Assembly (NCBI GenBank): GCA_902465435.1
Contig: CABQNH010000030.1
Span: forward strand, 1-24,534
Length of the DNA stretch: 24,534 bases
Source of the DNA: an uncultured Eubacteriales bacterium
Lineage (GTDB): Bacteria; Bacillota; Clostridia; Oscillospirales; Oscillospiraceae
Reading direction: 5' to 3'
Shown here: piece after piece, positions 15,447 through 23,650 of the stretch
Numbering within the stretch: the first letter of the stretch is position 1
How the letters are laid out: each line of letters begins with the position of its first letter
Notes under the pieces: generated by a model
Databases searched by the model: none
Seen by the model: the letters and a program-made list of their open reading frames with translations, nothing else
What the model was told of the DNA's origin: nothing
Translations under genes and position numbers: made by a program

Positions 15447-15523
15447 TGAACGATTAGCTCAGCTGGTAGAGCACTTGCTTGACGTGCAAGGGGTCAGCGG
15501 TTCGAATCCGTTATCGTTCACCA
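15447..15523 (+). tRNA. tRNA-Val (anticodon GAC)
   Basis: A full cloverleaf can be drawn. Acceptor stem TGAACGA pairs with TCGTTCA, the D arm contains AGCTCAGCTGGTAGAGC, and the anticodon stem CTTGC/GCAAG encloses loop TTGACGT with anticodon GAC. The T arm has TTCGAAT, and CCA is encoded at 15521-15523. It reads GUC (and, by wobble, GUU) valine codons. A single-gene transcript is implied by its own promoter and the terminator that follows. Confidence 0.97.
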
Positions 15524-15528
15524 AAAGA

Positions 15529-15561
15529 AAAGTCCTGCCAATCGGCGGGGCTTTCTTTTTT
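15529..15561 (+). terminator. Intrinsic terminator of tRNA-Val
   Basis: AAAGTCCTGCC (15529-15539) pairs with GGCGGGGCTTT (15544-15554), including G-T pairs, around a 4-nt loop. A run of T residues to 15561 follows. Confidence 0.85.
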
Positions 15562-15636
15562 GCCCTGCGGCGGCAGAAAATCTCATGCCCGTCAGGAAAT
15601 TCTTCAAAAATGTGTGGATTTTCGCTGCATAACGGC

Positions 15637-15665
15637 TTGAAATCGCCGTTTGCGTGTGTTATGAT
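15637..15665 (+). promoter_or_regulatory. Probable promoter of the Wood-Ljungdahl gene cluster
   Basis: TTGAAA (15637-15642) and TATGAT (15660-15665) are 17 bp apart, each one base off consensus. This would start transcription near 15672 and leave about 65 nt before metF. No operator or riboswitch was recognised in that leader. Confidence 0.65.
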
Positions 15666-15736
15666 AATTTTGTATCGATATGGGCGTAGTGCGCCCTCTT
15701 CAGACACATTCAGACAAAAAATTTGGAGGCACTATT

Positions 15737-16693
15737 ATGAGCGTTGCAGAAATTTTTGAACACAGAAGCGCATTTTCCTTTGAGGTATTTCCTCCCAAGA
15801 CGGACGTGGGCATGGAAAAGCTCTGCGGCGAGGGCGGCGTCCTCGATCAGCTCTACACCCTGCACCCGGATTACATCTCCTGCACCTACGGCGCAGGCGG
15901 CACGAACGTCGGCAAGAACCTTGACGTCCTGAAGAAGATCAAGGCCGACGGAAAATGCACTCCGGTCACGCACTTTACCTGCGTGGGCAACACGAAGGAA
16001 GGCATTAAGGAGCAGCTTCAGACCTATCTGGACAACGGCATTGATCATATGCTCGCCCTGCGCGGCGACCTGCCCTTCGGCTGGAACGGCACCGGCGGCG
16101 ACCTGCACTATGCAACGGAGCTGGTCAAGTTCGTCCGTCAGGAGTTTGGCGACAAGTTCACCATCGCGGTCGCAGGCTCTCCCGAGGGTCACATTCAGTG
16201 CCGCAGCCTGGAGGCGGATATTGCGTTCCTGAAGCAGAAGCAGGACAACGGCGCGGACTACATCATGACGCAGCTCTGCTGGGATATGGATCAGTTCCGC
16301 TATTGGCTCGACGCCATCCGTGCGGCGGGCATCTGGATGCCGGTGGATGTGGGCATCATGCCGATCCTCGACCAGGCGGCAACCATCAATATGGCGCTGT
16401 CGCGCAACGGCTGCGTGATGCCGCGCGAGCTGTGCGAGATCATTTCAAAGAATTGGATCTTCCCGAACCCGTTCTCCGTCGGCCTCAAGAACGCCAAGGG
16501 CGACGACGCCTGCTTCGACGCGGACGTCGAGGGCAAGAAGGCCTCCTTCAAGGAAGCCGGTATCGAGTATACCATCCGTCAGATCGACGAGTACCGCGCC
16601 TGCGGCATCGACGGCATCCACCTCTATGCGCTCAATAAGTTCGACGATGTGGCGCGCATTGCAAGAGAGTCCGGCCTGATCGACCTGATCTGA
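15737..16693 (+). CDS. metF: Methylenetetrahydrofolate reductase, MetF family
   Basis: It reduces 5,10-methylene-THF to 5-methyl-THF, the last step of the methyl branch of the Wood-Ljungdahl pathway and the methyl source for methionine synthesis. The 318-residue flavoprotein shows the MetF pattern: SFEVFPPK with Glu16, TYGAGGT, HFTC, ALRGD, SPEGH and QLCWD (usually QFFFD in relatives), consistent with an FAD-binding TIM barrel. GGAGG lies 7 nt before the ATG at 15737; a 19-codon upstream extension is rejected. The partner zinc protein MetV, adjacent to metF in several acetogens, is not next to it here. Its position before the acs genes argues for a role in one-carbon or acetyl-CoA metabolism. 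Confidence 0.94.
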   Translation: MSVAEIFEHRSAFSFEVFPPKTDVGMEKLCGEGGVLDQLYTLHPDYISCTYGAGGTNVGKNLDVLKKIKADGKCTPVTHFTCVGNTKEGIKEQLQTYLDNGIDHMLALRGDLPFGWNGTGGDLHYATELVKFVRQEFGDKFTIAVAGSPEGHIQCRSLEADIAFLKQKQDNGADYIMTQLCWDMDQFRYWLDAIRAAGIWMPVDVGIMPILDQAATINMALSRNGCVMPRELCEIISKNWIFPNPFSVGLKNAKGDDACFDADVEGKKASFKEAGIEYTIRQIDEYRACGIDGIHLYALNKFDDVARIARESGLIDLI

Positions 16694-16743
16694 TCCGCGC
16701 TTCGGACAAACGGCGATACCCTCAATAAAAAGGATTGGTTTCT

Positions 16744-17511
16744 ATGACCCATACCATTGCAGTTGCCGGCAAGGGCGGCGTCGGAAAGACGACGACCTGC
16801 GGCATGATGATCGACTACCTGTGCAAAAACGGCCAGACGCCGATTCTGGTGGTCGACGCAGACGCAAATTCCAATTTGAACGAAGTCCTCGGCGTGGAGG
16901 TCGAGACAACGCTTGGCGATATCCGCGAGGAAATGGCGCGGGCGGAGCTGCGCGGCGATACGATCCCCGCCAATATGACCAAGGCGGATTATGCGGAATA
17001 TAAGTTCAATTCCGCCCTGATCGAGGAGGACGATTTTGACATGCTCGTCATGGGCAGGACGCAGGGCAAGGGGTGCTACTGCTATGTCAACGGCGTGCTC
17101 AAAACACAGCTTGACAAATACGTCGGGCATTACCGTTATACGGTGATCGATAACGAAGCGGGTCTGGAGCATATCGCGCGCGGCACGCTGCCGCACGTTG
17201 ATACGCTGCTGCTGATTTCCGATTGCTCCCGCCGCGGCATTCAGGCGGCGGGGCGCATCGCGCAGATGGTGCGCGAGATGGAGCTGAAGCCTACGCGGAT
17301 GGGACTCATCGTCAACCGCGCGCCGGAGGGGGAATTAAATTCCGGCGTTCGGGAGGAGATCGAGAACCAGAAGCTGGAGCTGATCGGCATACTGCCGCAG
17401 GACGAGACGGTGTTCGCCTACGACTGCGAGGGAAAGCCGAGTGCAAGCGTTCCGGACGGAAGCCCTGTCAAGGTCGCGCTTCGGGAAATTATGAAAAAGT
17501 TAAATTTTTAA
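16744..17511 (+). CDS. CooC/AcsF-type nickel-insertion ATPase
   Basis: MinD/CooC-family ATPases help insert nickel into CO dehydrogenase or acetyl-CoA synthase; AcsF is the version linked to acetyl-CoA synthase. The 255-residue protein has the deviant Walker A motif GKGGVGKTT (Lys10 and Lys15), the VVDADANSN segment, and a Cys-X-Cys pair at 111-113, the CXC metal site of CooC proteins. ATG 16744 is preferred over an in-frame TTG at 16735 because AGGA (16731-16734) is at good spacing for the ATG. It lies between metF and acsD. CooC and AcsF cannot be told apart with certainty by eye, but the acs context favours AcsF. Confidence 0.9.
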   Translation: MTHTIAVAGKGGVGKTTTCGMMIDYLCKNGQTPILVVDADANSNLNEVLGVEVETTLGDIREEMARAELRGDTIPANMTKADYAEYKFNSALIEEDDFDMLVMGRTQGKGCYCYVNGVLKTQLDKYVGHYRYTVIDNEAGLEHIARGTLPHVDTLLLISDCSRRGIQAAGRIAQMVREMELKPTRMGLIVNRAPEGELNSGVREEIENQKLELIGILPQDETVFAYDCEGKPSASVPDGSPVKVALREIMKKLNF

Positions 17512-17528
17512 CAAAAGGGGAATAAATT

Positions 17529-18473
17529 ATGGCATTTACACCCAAAAAGCAGGTCTTTAACGCCCACATCAACGAGGTCACCCTCGGCGTCGGCGAAAAG
17601 GCTGTGAAGATCGGCGGCAATCACGTCCTGCCGTTCTACGCATTTGATGCGGAAATCACCAATGCGCCGAAAATCGGCCTGGAGATCACGGACGGCGGCC
17701 TCGCGGCCTTCCCGCAGAAGGGGCTGCAGGAATTCTATGCCGGCTGTGAGACGGTTGCCGACATGGCAAAGCGCGCCGAGAGCATGAAGGGCATTTCCTT
17801 CCTGTGCCTCCATCTGGAGGGCGCGGATCCCAACGGCGCGAATAAGTCCACGCAGGAGATGGTAGAGCTGGCAAAGTCCGTTTCGGAAGCCACCGCGCTG
17901 CCGCTCGTCATCATGGGCTGCAAAAACATTGAAAAAGACGGCGAAATGTTCAATAAGATCTCCGAAGCACTGCAGGGCAAGAATATTCTCGTCCTGTCCG
18001 CCCGTGAGGAGGACTATAAGTCCGTCGGCGCTTCCGCCGGTCTGGCCTACGGCCAGAAGATCGGCGCGGAGTCCGCGGTCGATATCAACCTTGCCAAGCA
18101 GCTCAATGTCCTTTTGACCCAGCTTGGCGTTGCGCCCACGTCCATCGTCATGAATGCCGGCTCCGCAGCCGCAGGCTATGGCTATGAGTACGTTGCCTCC
18201 ACGCTCGACCGCATCAAGGCCGCAGCGCTGGCACAGTCCGATACCCAGCTCCAGATGCCGATCATCACGCCGATCTCCACCGAGACGTGGAGCGTCAAGG
18301 AATCCGTGATGGCCGAGGCCGATATGCCCGAATGGGGCGACGCCGAGGAACGCGGCATTGAAATGGAAGTTACCACCGCTGCCGCCGCGCTGACCGGCGG
18401 CGCAGACGCCGTGATTATGCGTCATCCGGCCGCCGTTGCCGCGATTGACGAAATGATCTCCGCGTTGGTCTAA
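17529..18473 (+). CDS. acsD: Corrinoid iron-sulfur protein small subunit (AcsD)
   Basis: AcsD forms a heterodimer with AcsC, the protein that carries the methyl group on a cobalamin between methyl-THF and acetyl-CoA synthase. The 314-residue protein has the expected length and sequence pattern: KKQVFNAHINEVTLG at the N-terminus, an LCLHLEGADPNG segment, VIMNAGSAAAGYGYEY and the C-terminal ADAVIMRHPAAV, consistent with a TIM barrel. AAAAGGGG precedes the ATG. It starts 17 nt after the ATPase gene and is followed after 19 nt by the fused acsC-acsE gene, so balanced co-expression of the two CFeSP subunits is likely. Confidence 0.95.
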   Translation: MAFTPKKQVFNAHINEVTLGVGEKAVKIGGNHVLPFYAFDAEITNAPKIGLEITDGGLAAFPQKGLQEFYAGCETVADMAKRAESMKGISFLCLHLEGADPNGANKSTQEMVELAKSVSEATALPLVIMGCKNIEKDGEMFNKISEALQGKNILVLSAREEDYKSVGASAGLAYGQKIGAESAVDINLAKQLNVLLTQLGVAPTSIVMNAGSAAAGYGYEYVASTLDRIKAAALAQSDTQLQMPIITPISTETWSVKESVMAEADMPEWGDAEERGIEMEVTTAAAALTGGADAVIMRHPAAVAAIDEMISALV

Positions 18474-18492
18474 GGGAAGGGGGATCATTACC

Positions 18493-20757
18493 ATGGCATT
18501 AAAGGGTCTTGACATTTTTAAGCTGTCTCCGAAGAAAAACTGTAAGGAGTGCGGCAGCCCGACCTGTATGGCGTTCTGCATGAAGGTCGCGCAGGGCTCC
18601 GTTTCCATCGATAAGTGCCCGTACTTCTCCGAGGATGCAAAGGCTTCCCTGTCCGAAGCGACTGCGCCTCCCATGAAGACGCTCACTGTCGCCGGGCATA
18701 AGCTGGGCGGCGAGACGGTGCTGTTCCGTCATGAGAAAACCTTTGTTTCCCGCAACCTCTTTGCCGTGCCGGTCTGCTCCTGCATGGACGACGCTGCGGT
18801 CGATGCAAAGTTTGCAGAGATTCAGAAGGTCGACTATGAGCGTATCGGCGAGCGCGAATATGTAGAGTTCGTGTTTGTTCATGACGCGGGCAAGGGTGCG
18901 GACAAGGTCGTCGCGCTGGCCAAGCGCGCCGCAGAAAGCGGCCGCGGCGTCATTGTGGAAACGGATGACGCAGAGGTCGCGAAGGCCGTCGTCGCCGTTT
19001 GCGCGGATACCATCGTAGACGGCGCGAACAAGGATAACTACGAGGCAATGAACGCCGCCGTTTCCGGCAAGGCCGTTCTGGGCGTGAAGGGCGCTTCCCT
19101 CGAAGAGCTGCACGATACCGTCGCCGCGCTCGAAAAGCTCGGCAACAAGAACCTCATTCTCGATGTCACCGGCGCGGACGCAAAGAAAACCTTTGCAAAC
19201 GCCGTTTTGGTGCGCCGCACCGCCATTAAGGACGGCGACCGCACCTTCGGTTATCCCTCCATCGTAAACCTTGCGCGGATCGCCGAGGGCAACGAGCATC
19301 TGCAGACGGCGCTTGCCGCAGCCTTCACGCTGAAATACGGCTCCATTCTCGTGATGGAGAAGCTCAGCTACGCCGAGGCGCTGCCGCTCTATGGCCTGCG
19401 CCAGAACGTCTTTACCGACCCGCAGAAGCCGATGAAGGTCGCGCCCGGCATCTATCCGATGAACGGCGCAACGCCCGACGATCCCTGCATGATGACGGTG
19501 GACTTCGCGCTGACCTACTTCCTCGTCTCCGGCGAGATCGAGCGCTCCAACGTGCCGATCAACCTGCTGATCACGGACGCCTCCGGCATGTCCGTTCTGA
19601 CCGCATGGGCAGCGGGCAAGTTCTCCTCCTCCACGGTCAAGAAATTCTTCGACGAATATGACATCGCCGGAAAGATCAACAACCGCACGCTCGTTATCCC
19701 GGGCAAGGTCGCGGTAATGAAGGGCGAAATTCAGGACAAGCTGCCGGAGTGGAACGTCGTTGTCGGTACGCGTGAGGCCGTTGAGATCGTCAAGTATCTG
19801 AAGGACGGCGAGCACATCAAGGCGGCCGCGGCGGTTGCAGCCACGAAGAAGCCGAAGGAGGAGAAGAAGGAGACGGTTGACGCCAATGCGCCGCTCGACT
19901 TCTCCAAGATCGTCATTCCGGAGATCGTACATAAGGATCTCGGCGTGACCTACAAGACCCGTAACGTGGAGTCCAAGAAGTTCGTCACGATCGGCGAGCG
20001 CATCCACTGCATCAGCCCGGTCATCCGCGAGGCAATGGCGACCTTTAACCCGGAGCCCATTCTGGAGCGTGCCGCGCAGCAGATCAAGGCCGGCGCGACC
20101 TATCTGGACGTCAATATCGGCCCGGCGGAGTCCAACGGCCCCGAGCTTATGACCTGGGCAGTCAAGCTCCTGCAGGAGAACTTCAATAATGTCCCGCTGG
20201 CGCTTGATACCGCGAACAAGAAGGCGATCGAAGCCGGTATCCGTGTCTATAACCGCACGAACGGCAAGCCGATCGTGAACTCCGCCGACGCAGGCTCCCG
20301 TATCTCCAACATCGACCTTGCCGCAGCGAACGACGCGATCGTCATCGCGCTCTGCTCCGCCGACGGCATTGCAAAGGACAACGACGAGCGTATGCACCAC
20401 TGCCATACCATGCTCGATCGCGGCATGGCGCTCGGCATGGAGGCTGAGGATCTGTGGTTTGACCCGCTGTTCCTGGTCGTCAAGGGTATGCAGGACAAGC
20501 AGATGGACGTCCTCAACGCCATCAAGCTCTTCTCCGATGAAGGCCTGAAGTCCACCGGCGGCCTGTCCAATAACTCCAACGGCGCGCCGAAGGCGCTGCG
20601 CCCGATCATGGATTCCGCGCTCGTCGCAATGGCGATGATGCAGGGCCTGACCTCTGCCATTGTCAACCCGAACGACCTGCGCCTGATGGAAACCATCAAG
20701 TCCTGCGATATCTTCAAGAACAACGAGCTGTATTCCGACAGCTATCTCGAAATCTAA
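18493..20757 (+). CDS. Fused corrinoid iron-sulfur protein large subunit and methyltransferase (AcsC-AcsE)
   Basis: Residues 1 to about 445 are AcsC. A [4Fe-4S] motif CX2CX4CX16C (Cys17, 20, 25 and 42) is followed by the TIM barrel and C-terminal cobalamin-binding domain. A Lys/Glu-rich linker (about 446-475, including KKPKEEKKE) leads to residues 485-754, a full methyl-THF:CFeSP methyltransferase (AcsE). This half shows IGERIH, YLDVNIGP, ALDTANKKA, IVNSADA, WFDPLFLV and GLSNNSNG, which include the Asp and Asn residues that bind the pterin. In well-studied acetogens these are two proteins that meet transiently. Here methyl transfer from methyl-THF to cobalamin could occur within one chain. 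AGGGGG precedes the ATG. AAGGAGG (19855-19861) lies within the linker codons, with no in-frame ATG after it, perhaps a relic of a separate acsE start. No frameshift is visible. Confidence 0.93.
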   Translation: MALKGLDIFKLSPKKNCKECGSPTCMAFCMKVAQGSVSIDKCPYFSEDAKASLSEATAPPMKTLTVAGHKLGGETVLFRHEKTFVSRNLFAVPVCSCMDDAAVDAKFAEIQKVDYERIGEREYVEFVFVHDAGKGADKVVALAKRAAESGRGVIVETDDAEVAKAVVAVCADTIVDGANKDNYEAMNAAVSGKAVLGVKGASLEELHDTVAALEKLGNKNLILDVTGADAKKTFANAVLVRRTAIKDGDRTFGYPSIVNLARIAEGNEHLQTALAAAFTLKYGSILVMEKLSYAEALPLYGLRQNVFTDPQKPMKVAPGIYPMNGATPDDPCMMTVDFALTYFLVSGEIERSNVPINLLITDASGMSVLTAWAAGKFSSSTVKKFFDEYDIAGKINNRTLVIPGKVAVMKGEIQDKLPEWNVVVGTREAVEIVKYLKDGEHIKAAAAVAATKKPKEEKKETVDANAPLDFSKIVIPEIVHKDLGVTYKTRNVESKKFVTIGERIHCISPVIREAMATFNPEPILERAAQQIKAGATYLDVNIGPAESNGPELMTWAVKLLQENFNNVPLALDTANKKAIEAGIRVYNRTNGKPIVNSADAGSRISNIDLAAANDAIVIALCSADGIAKDNDERMHHCHTMLDRGMALGMEAEDLWFDPLFLVVKGMQDKQMDVLNAIKLFSDEGLKSTGGLSNNSNGAPKALRPIMDSALVAMAMMQGLTSAIVNPNDLRLMETIKSCDIFKNNELYSDSYLEI

Positions 20758-20767
20758 GAAAACCCAT

Positions 20768-20799
20768 GGCGGCAGTATGCGCATTTGCATCCTGCCGCC
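20768..20799 (+). terminator. Hairpin after acsC-acsE, possible partial terminator
   Basis: GGCGGCAG (20768-20775) and CTGCCGCC (20792-20799) are perfect complements, flanked by AACC and GGTT that may extend the stem. GGTTTTCC follows, then further short T-runs. It starts 10 nt after the stop codon and may reduce read-through into acsB. Confidence 0.55.
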
Positions 20800-20823
20800 G
20801 GTTTTCCACCCTGTTTTTCCCGA

Positions 20824-20851
20824 TTTTTCCCGTAATTGTCCGTGCTATACT
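20824..20851 (+). promoter_or_regulatory. Weak candidate promoter for acsB
   Basis: TATACT at 20846-20851 is a good -10 box. The T-rich stretch 16-17 bp upstream (near 20824-20829) is only a poor -35 match. If used, it would give acsB a leader of nearly 400 nt starting at structured unit A. Confidence 0.3.
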
Positions 20852-21246
20852 AAGGAACCTGCGAGTCCCTTTCCCGCGGCGGACGGCGGCTTGTTCCGTC
20901 CGGGCTTCGGCGCGAGAATGGACACCATTCGGGCTTCCACAAGTTCCTACCCTTTCCTGACGAAAAAACGCGTCCCGTCCCTGTGGATTTGACCGGAAGC
21001 GTCTGGGGCCTCACGCTCTTCTGCGCGCATCGGTGCGGTCGGGCACAGGTTCCGGAGCCGGTCAAAGGCATGGACGCTGTCGGCCTTTCCGGCCTGGTTT
21101 GTTTGGATCTTATCCAAAGAGGACGGACACAATAGAAGGAAGAATAAAGTTAAAAACGAGGTCCCCTTATGACGGCTGCGGACGAAACGGACAGCCTGAG
21201 AGATTTCTTGAAAATAAATTTTGAATTATGCAAAGGAGGATTCCCC

Positions 21247-23367
21247 ATGAGCGTATTAACCGATCTTATCTATGGCGGCTCGAATGCTGTCGCCGGCCTG
21301 ACCGAGGGTGCGGTCAAGGACGCGATCGCCAAGTATGGCGCAGAGCATGCAGTGGCCTTCCCGGACACCGCCTACTTTTTCCCCACCATTTATGCCGCAA
21401 CCGGCGTGAAGGTCAAGACGCTGGGCGACCTGCCGGCCTGTGTGGACGTGCTCAAGAGCCTTATCACAAATCAGGAGGATCTTGGGCAGGCGCTCAACGC
21501 CGGTCTGGCGACGGCGGTCGGCGCGGAGATTCTTGAGGGTCTGAAGTATTTGCAGGAGGATCCCTATGCTGCGGATTCCGGTATCGGCTTTGTGCCGGAT
21601 CCCGTCATTCGTTCGCTTGGCGTTCCGCTGGTCACGGGCGATATCCCCGGCGTTGCCGTTGTGCTCGGCAAGGCGGAGAATGCTGCGGACGTCGCGGCGG
21701 CTGTCAAGGATTATCAGTCCAAGGGCATTATGACCTTCCTCGTCGGCGACGTCATCGAGCAGTGCGCTGAGGCGGGCGTCAAGATGGGCCTGGAGTTCCG
21801 CATTGTGCCGCTCGGCCATGACGTGACGGCGGTGATCCACGTCGTTACCGTTGCCATCCGCGCCGCGCTGATTTTCGGCAATGTGCAGCCCGGCGACCTC
21901 GGCGGCCTGCTGAAGTATACCAAGGAGCGCGTTCCCGCGTTCGTCAACACCTTCGGCGCAATTGACAATGTGGTCGTTTCCGCCGGTGCAGGCGCGATCG
22001 CGCTGGGTTTCCCGGTCGTGGTGGATATCGACCTCGGCGAAAATCAGGTGCCGGGCGCGCTGGAATCCGTCTGCGACCATAGCCTGACCGTCAAGCACTC
22101 TCTGGAGCTGCGCGGTATTAAGATCAAGTCGAAGGAGCTGCCCATTCCGGTTGCCTTTGCGGCGGCCTTTGAGGGCGAGATCATCCGCAAGGCGGATATG
22201 CACAATGAGTTCTGGTCGGGCAAAAACGCCACGGCCGAGCTTGTCATGATGGCGGACAATGTAGAGGATCACAAGATCACGATCGTCGGCCCCGATCTGG
22301 ACGGCGGAGAAAAGAACCTTGCCCTTGCGACAAAGGTGGAGGTTTCCGGCGCAAAGATGCAGGCAGATTTCGAATCCGTCATTGAGCGTAAGATCCATGC
22401 CTGGTTCAACTATATGGAGGGCGTTATGCATACCGGCCAGCGCAATCAGGTGCGCGTGCGCGTATCGAACGACGCCTTTGAGAAGGGACTGCGCCTGAAG
22501 CATTTTGCCGAGGTGCTTTACCACATGATCATGGACGAGTTTGACGCTGTTGTCGATAAGTGCCAGATCACGCTGATTACTGACGAGGCGGAGGCGGAAA
22601 AATTCCGCGACGAGGTCGCCATGCCGCGCTACAATGCCCGCGACGACCGCCTGTCCTCTATGACGGACGAGTCTGTCGACCGCTTCTATACCTGCATCCT
22701 CTGCCAGAGCTTCGCACCGGCGCACTGCTGCGTCGTCACGCCGGAGCGCCTCGGCCTGTGCGGCGCGGTCTCCTGGCTGGATGCCAAGGCGACGAACGAG
22801 CTGAACCCGCAGGGACCCTGCCAGCCGATCCTCAAGGAGGGCTGCATCGACGAGCGCACCGGCCGTTATGAAACGGTCAACGAGATGGTCAAGGAAGCAA
22901 CGCATGGCGCAGTCGAAAATGTCACATTGTATTCTATTTTGGAAGACCCGATGACTTCCTGCGGCTGTTTTGAGTGCATTTGCGGTATTGAGCCGATGTC
23001 GAACGGCTTTATCGTGGTCAACCGCGAATACAAGGGCATGACTCCGGCCGGTATGACCTTCGGTGAGCTGGCCTCCTGCACCGGCGGCGGCGTGCAGACC
23101 CCGGGCTATATGGGACATGGCCGTCACTTCATCTCCTCGAAGAAGTTCATCTATGCCGAGGGCGGCATTGAGCGCATTGTCTGGATGCCGAAGGAGCTGA
23201 AGGACGACGTAGGCGAGCGCCTGAATAAGACGGCGAAGGAGCTTTACGGCATCGATAATTTCACGGATTATATTGCGGATGAAACGGTCTGCGAGGACTG
23301 CGACAAGCTGCTGGAATTCCTGACCGAGAAGAATCACCCGGTGCTCGGCATGGAGCCGCTGATGTAA
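21247..23367 (+). CDS. acsB: Acetyl-CoA synthase catalytic subunit (AcsB)
   Basis: AcsB joins a methyl group from the corrinoid protein, CO and coenzyme A into acetyl-CoA at the nickel-containing A-cluster. The 706-residue protein keeps all A-cluster ligands: Cys483, Cys486, Cys495 and Cys505 (TCILCQSFAP through LGLCGAVSW) and the Cys572-Gly-Cys574 pair (SCGCFECI). Their spacings equal those of the Moorella enzyme (Cys506, 509, 518, 528, 595, 597). The segments PDTAYFFPT, FAAAFEGE and MHTGQRN are also typical. The start at 21247 has AAAGGAGG at ideal spacing. An in-frame ATG at 21169 would add 26 residues unlike other AcsB proteins and is less likely. It is the last gene of the cluster; CO dehydrogenase (acsA) does not follow. 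Confidence 0.96.
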   Translation: MSVLTDLIYGGSNAVAGLTEGAVKDAIAKYGAEHAVAFPDTAYFFPTIYAATGVKVKTLGDLPACVDVLKSLITNQEDLGQALNAGLATAVGAEILEGLKYLQEDPYAADSGIGFVPDPVIRSLGVPLVTGDIPGVAVVLGKAENAADVAAAVKDYQSKGIMTFLVGDVIEQCAEAGVKMGLEFRIVPLGHDVTAVIHVVTVAIRAALIFGNVQPGDLGGLLKYTKERVPAFVNTFGAIDNVVVSAGAGAIALGFPVVVDIDLGENQVPGALESVCDHSLTVKHSLELRGIKIKSKELPIPVAFAAAFEGEIIRKADMHNEFWSGKNATAELVMMADNVEDHKITIVGPDLDGGEKNLALATKVEVSGAKMQADFESVIERKIHAWFNYMEGVMHTGQRNQVRVRVSNDAFEKGLRLKHFAEVLYHMIMDEFDAVVDKCQITLITDEAEAEKFRDEVAMPRYNARDDRLSSMTDESVDRFYTCILCQSFAPAHCCVVTPERLGLCGAVSWLDAKATNELNPQGPCQPILKEGCIDERTGRYETVNEMVKEATHGAVENVTLYSILEDPMTSCGCFECICGIEPMSNGFIVVNREYKGMTPAGMTFGELASCTGGGVQTPGYMGHGRHFISSKKFIYAEGGIERIVWMPKELKDDVGERLNKTAKELYGIDNFTDYIADETVCEDCDKLLEFLTEKNHPVLGMEPLM

Positions 23368-23593
23368 TTCGGTCGGACGCGCCATGGACGCTTCCCAGCG
23401 CAGCAGGGGCTTTTCGCCGCGCCGCCGGACGGGGAAGGAATCACGGAGGCAATTTTCTGCAGCAGGCAGCGGCACGGTTTCGTCAGAATTCGGTATGAAA
23501 AACCGAGCAAGGCTTCCGGTGCTTCTCCTGCAGCTATAAAGAAGCTCCGCTTGTCCATCCGTGGTGAATTGTATCCGGGCGTTTCTAAGTGAA
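23368..23593. other. Spacer after acsB without a recognisable gene
   Basis: I see no supported gene or RNA between the acsB stop and its terminator. Short open frames on the minus strand here run across the terminator hairpin into the end of acsB and have no family resemblance. Confidence 0.5.
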
Positions 23594-23633
23594 AAAATGC
23601 GCCGTGCAGGGTTTTGCCTGCACGGCGCATTTT
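23594..23633 (+). terminator. Strong intrinsic terminator of the acs cluster
   Basis: AAAATGCGCCGTGCAGG (23594-23610) and CCTGCACGGCGCATTTT (23617-23633) are perfect complements over 17 bp with a 6-nt loop. The A-run and T-run at the ends allow termination from both strands, which fits its place between the rightward acs cluster and the leftward gene at 23819. Confidence 0.85.
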
Positions 23634-23650
23634 GCAGCCGCCTTTCCGTT

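Larger units (their letters stand above)
20758..21246 (+). other. Long spacer before acsB with nested inverted repeats, candidate structured leader
   Basis: No supported gene lies in these 489 nt. Two nested units can be drawn. Unit A is closed by AGGAAC/GTTCCT (20853-20858 and 20943-20948) around hairpins CGGACGG/CCGTCCG (20880-20902) and GAATG/CATTC (20916-20930). Unit B is closed by TTTGACCGG/CCGGTCAAA (20988-20996 and 21058-21066) around AGCGT/ACGCT and CGCA-TCGG-TGCG (21026-21037). It fits none of the riboswitch classes I know, including cobalamin. GC-rich DNA folds easily, so this is only a candidate. An AAAGGAGG before acsB ends the spacer. Confidence 0.4.

Noticed and set aside
18499..20790. 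763-codon frame antisense to acsC-acsE
   Set aside because: Such long antisense frames arise from strong codon bias in GC-rich genes; it has no start signal and no recognisable domains, while the plus-strand product is clear.
20853..21246. Cobalamin riboswitch before acsB
   Set aside because: I looked for the B12-box and the conserved core segments because the pathway uses cobalamin, but found no match.
21169..21246. Start of acsB at ATG 21169 or a separate 26-residue leader peptide
   Set aside because: The extension does not resemble AcsB N-termini, and AAAGGAGG fits the ATG at 21247 far better; a leader peptide cannot be excluded but has no support.
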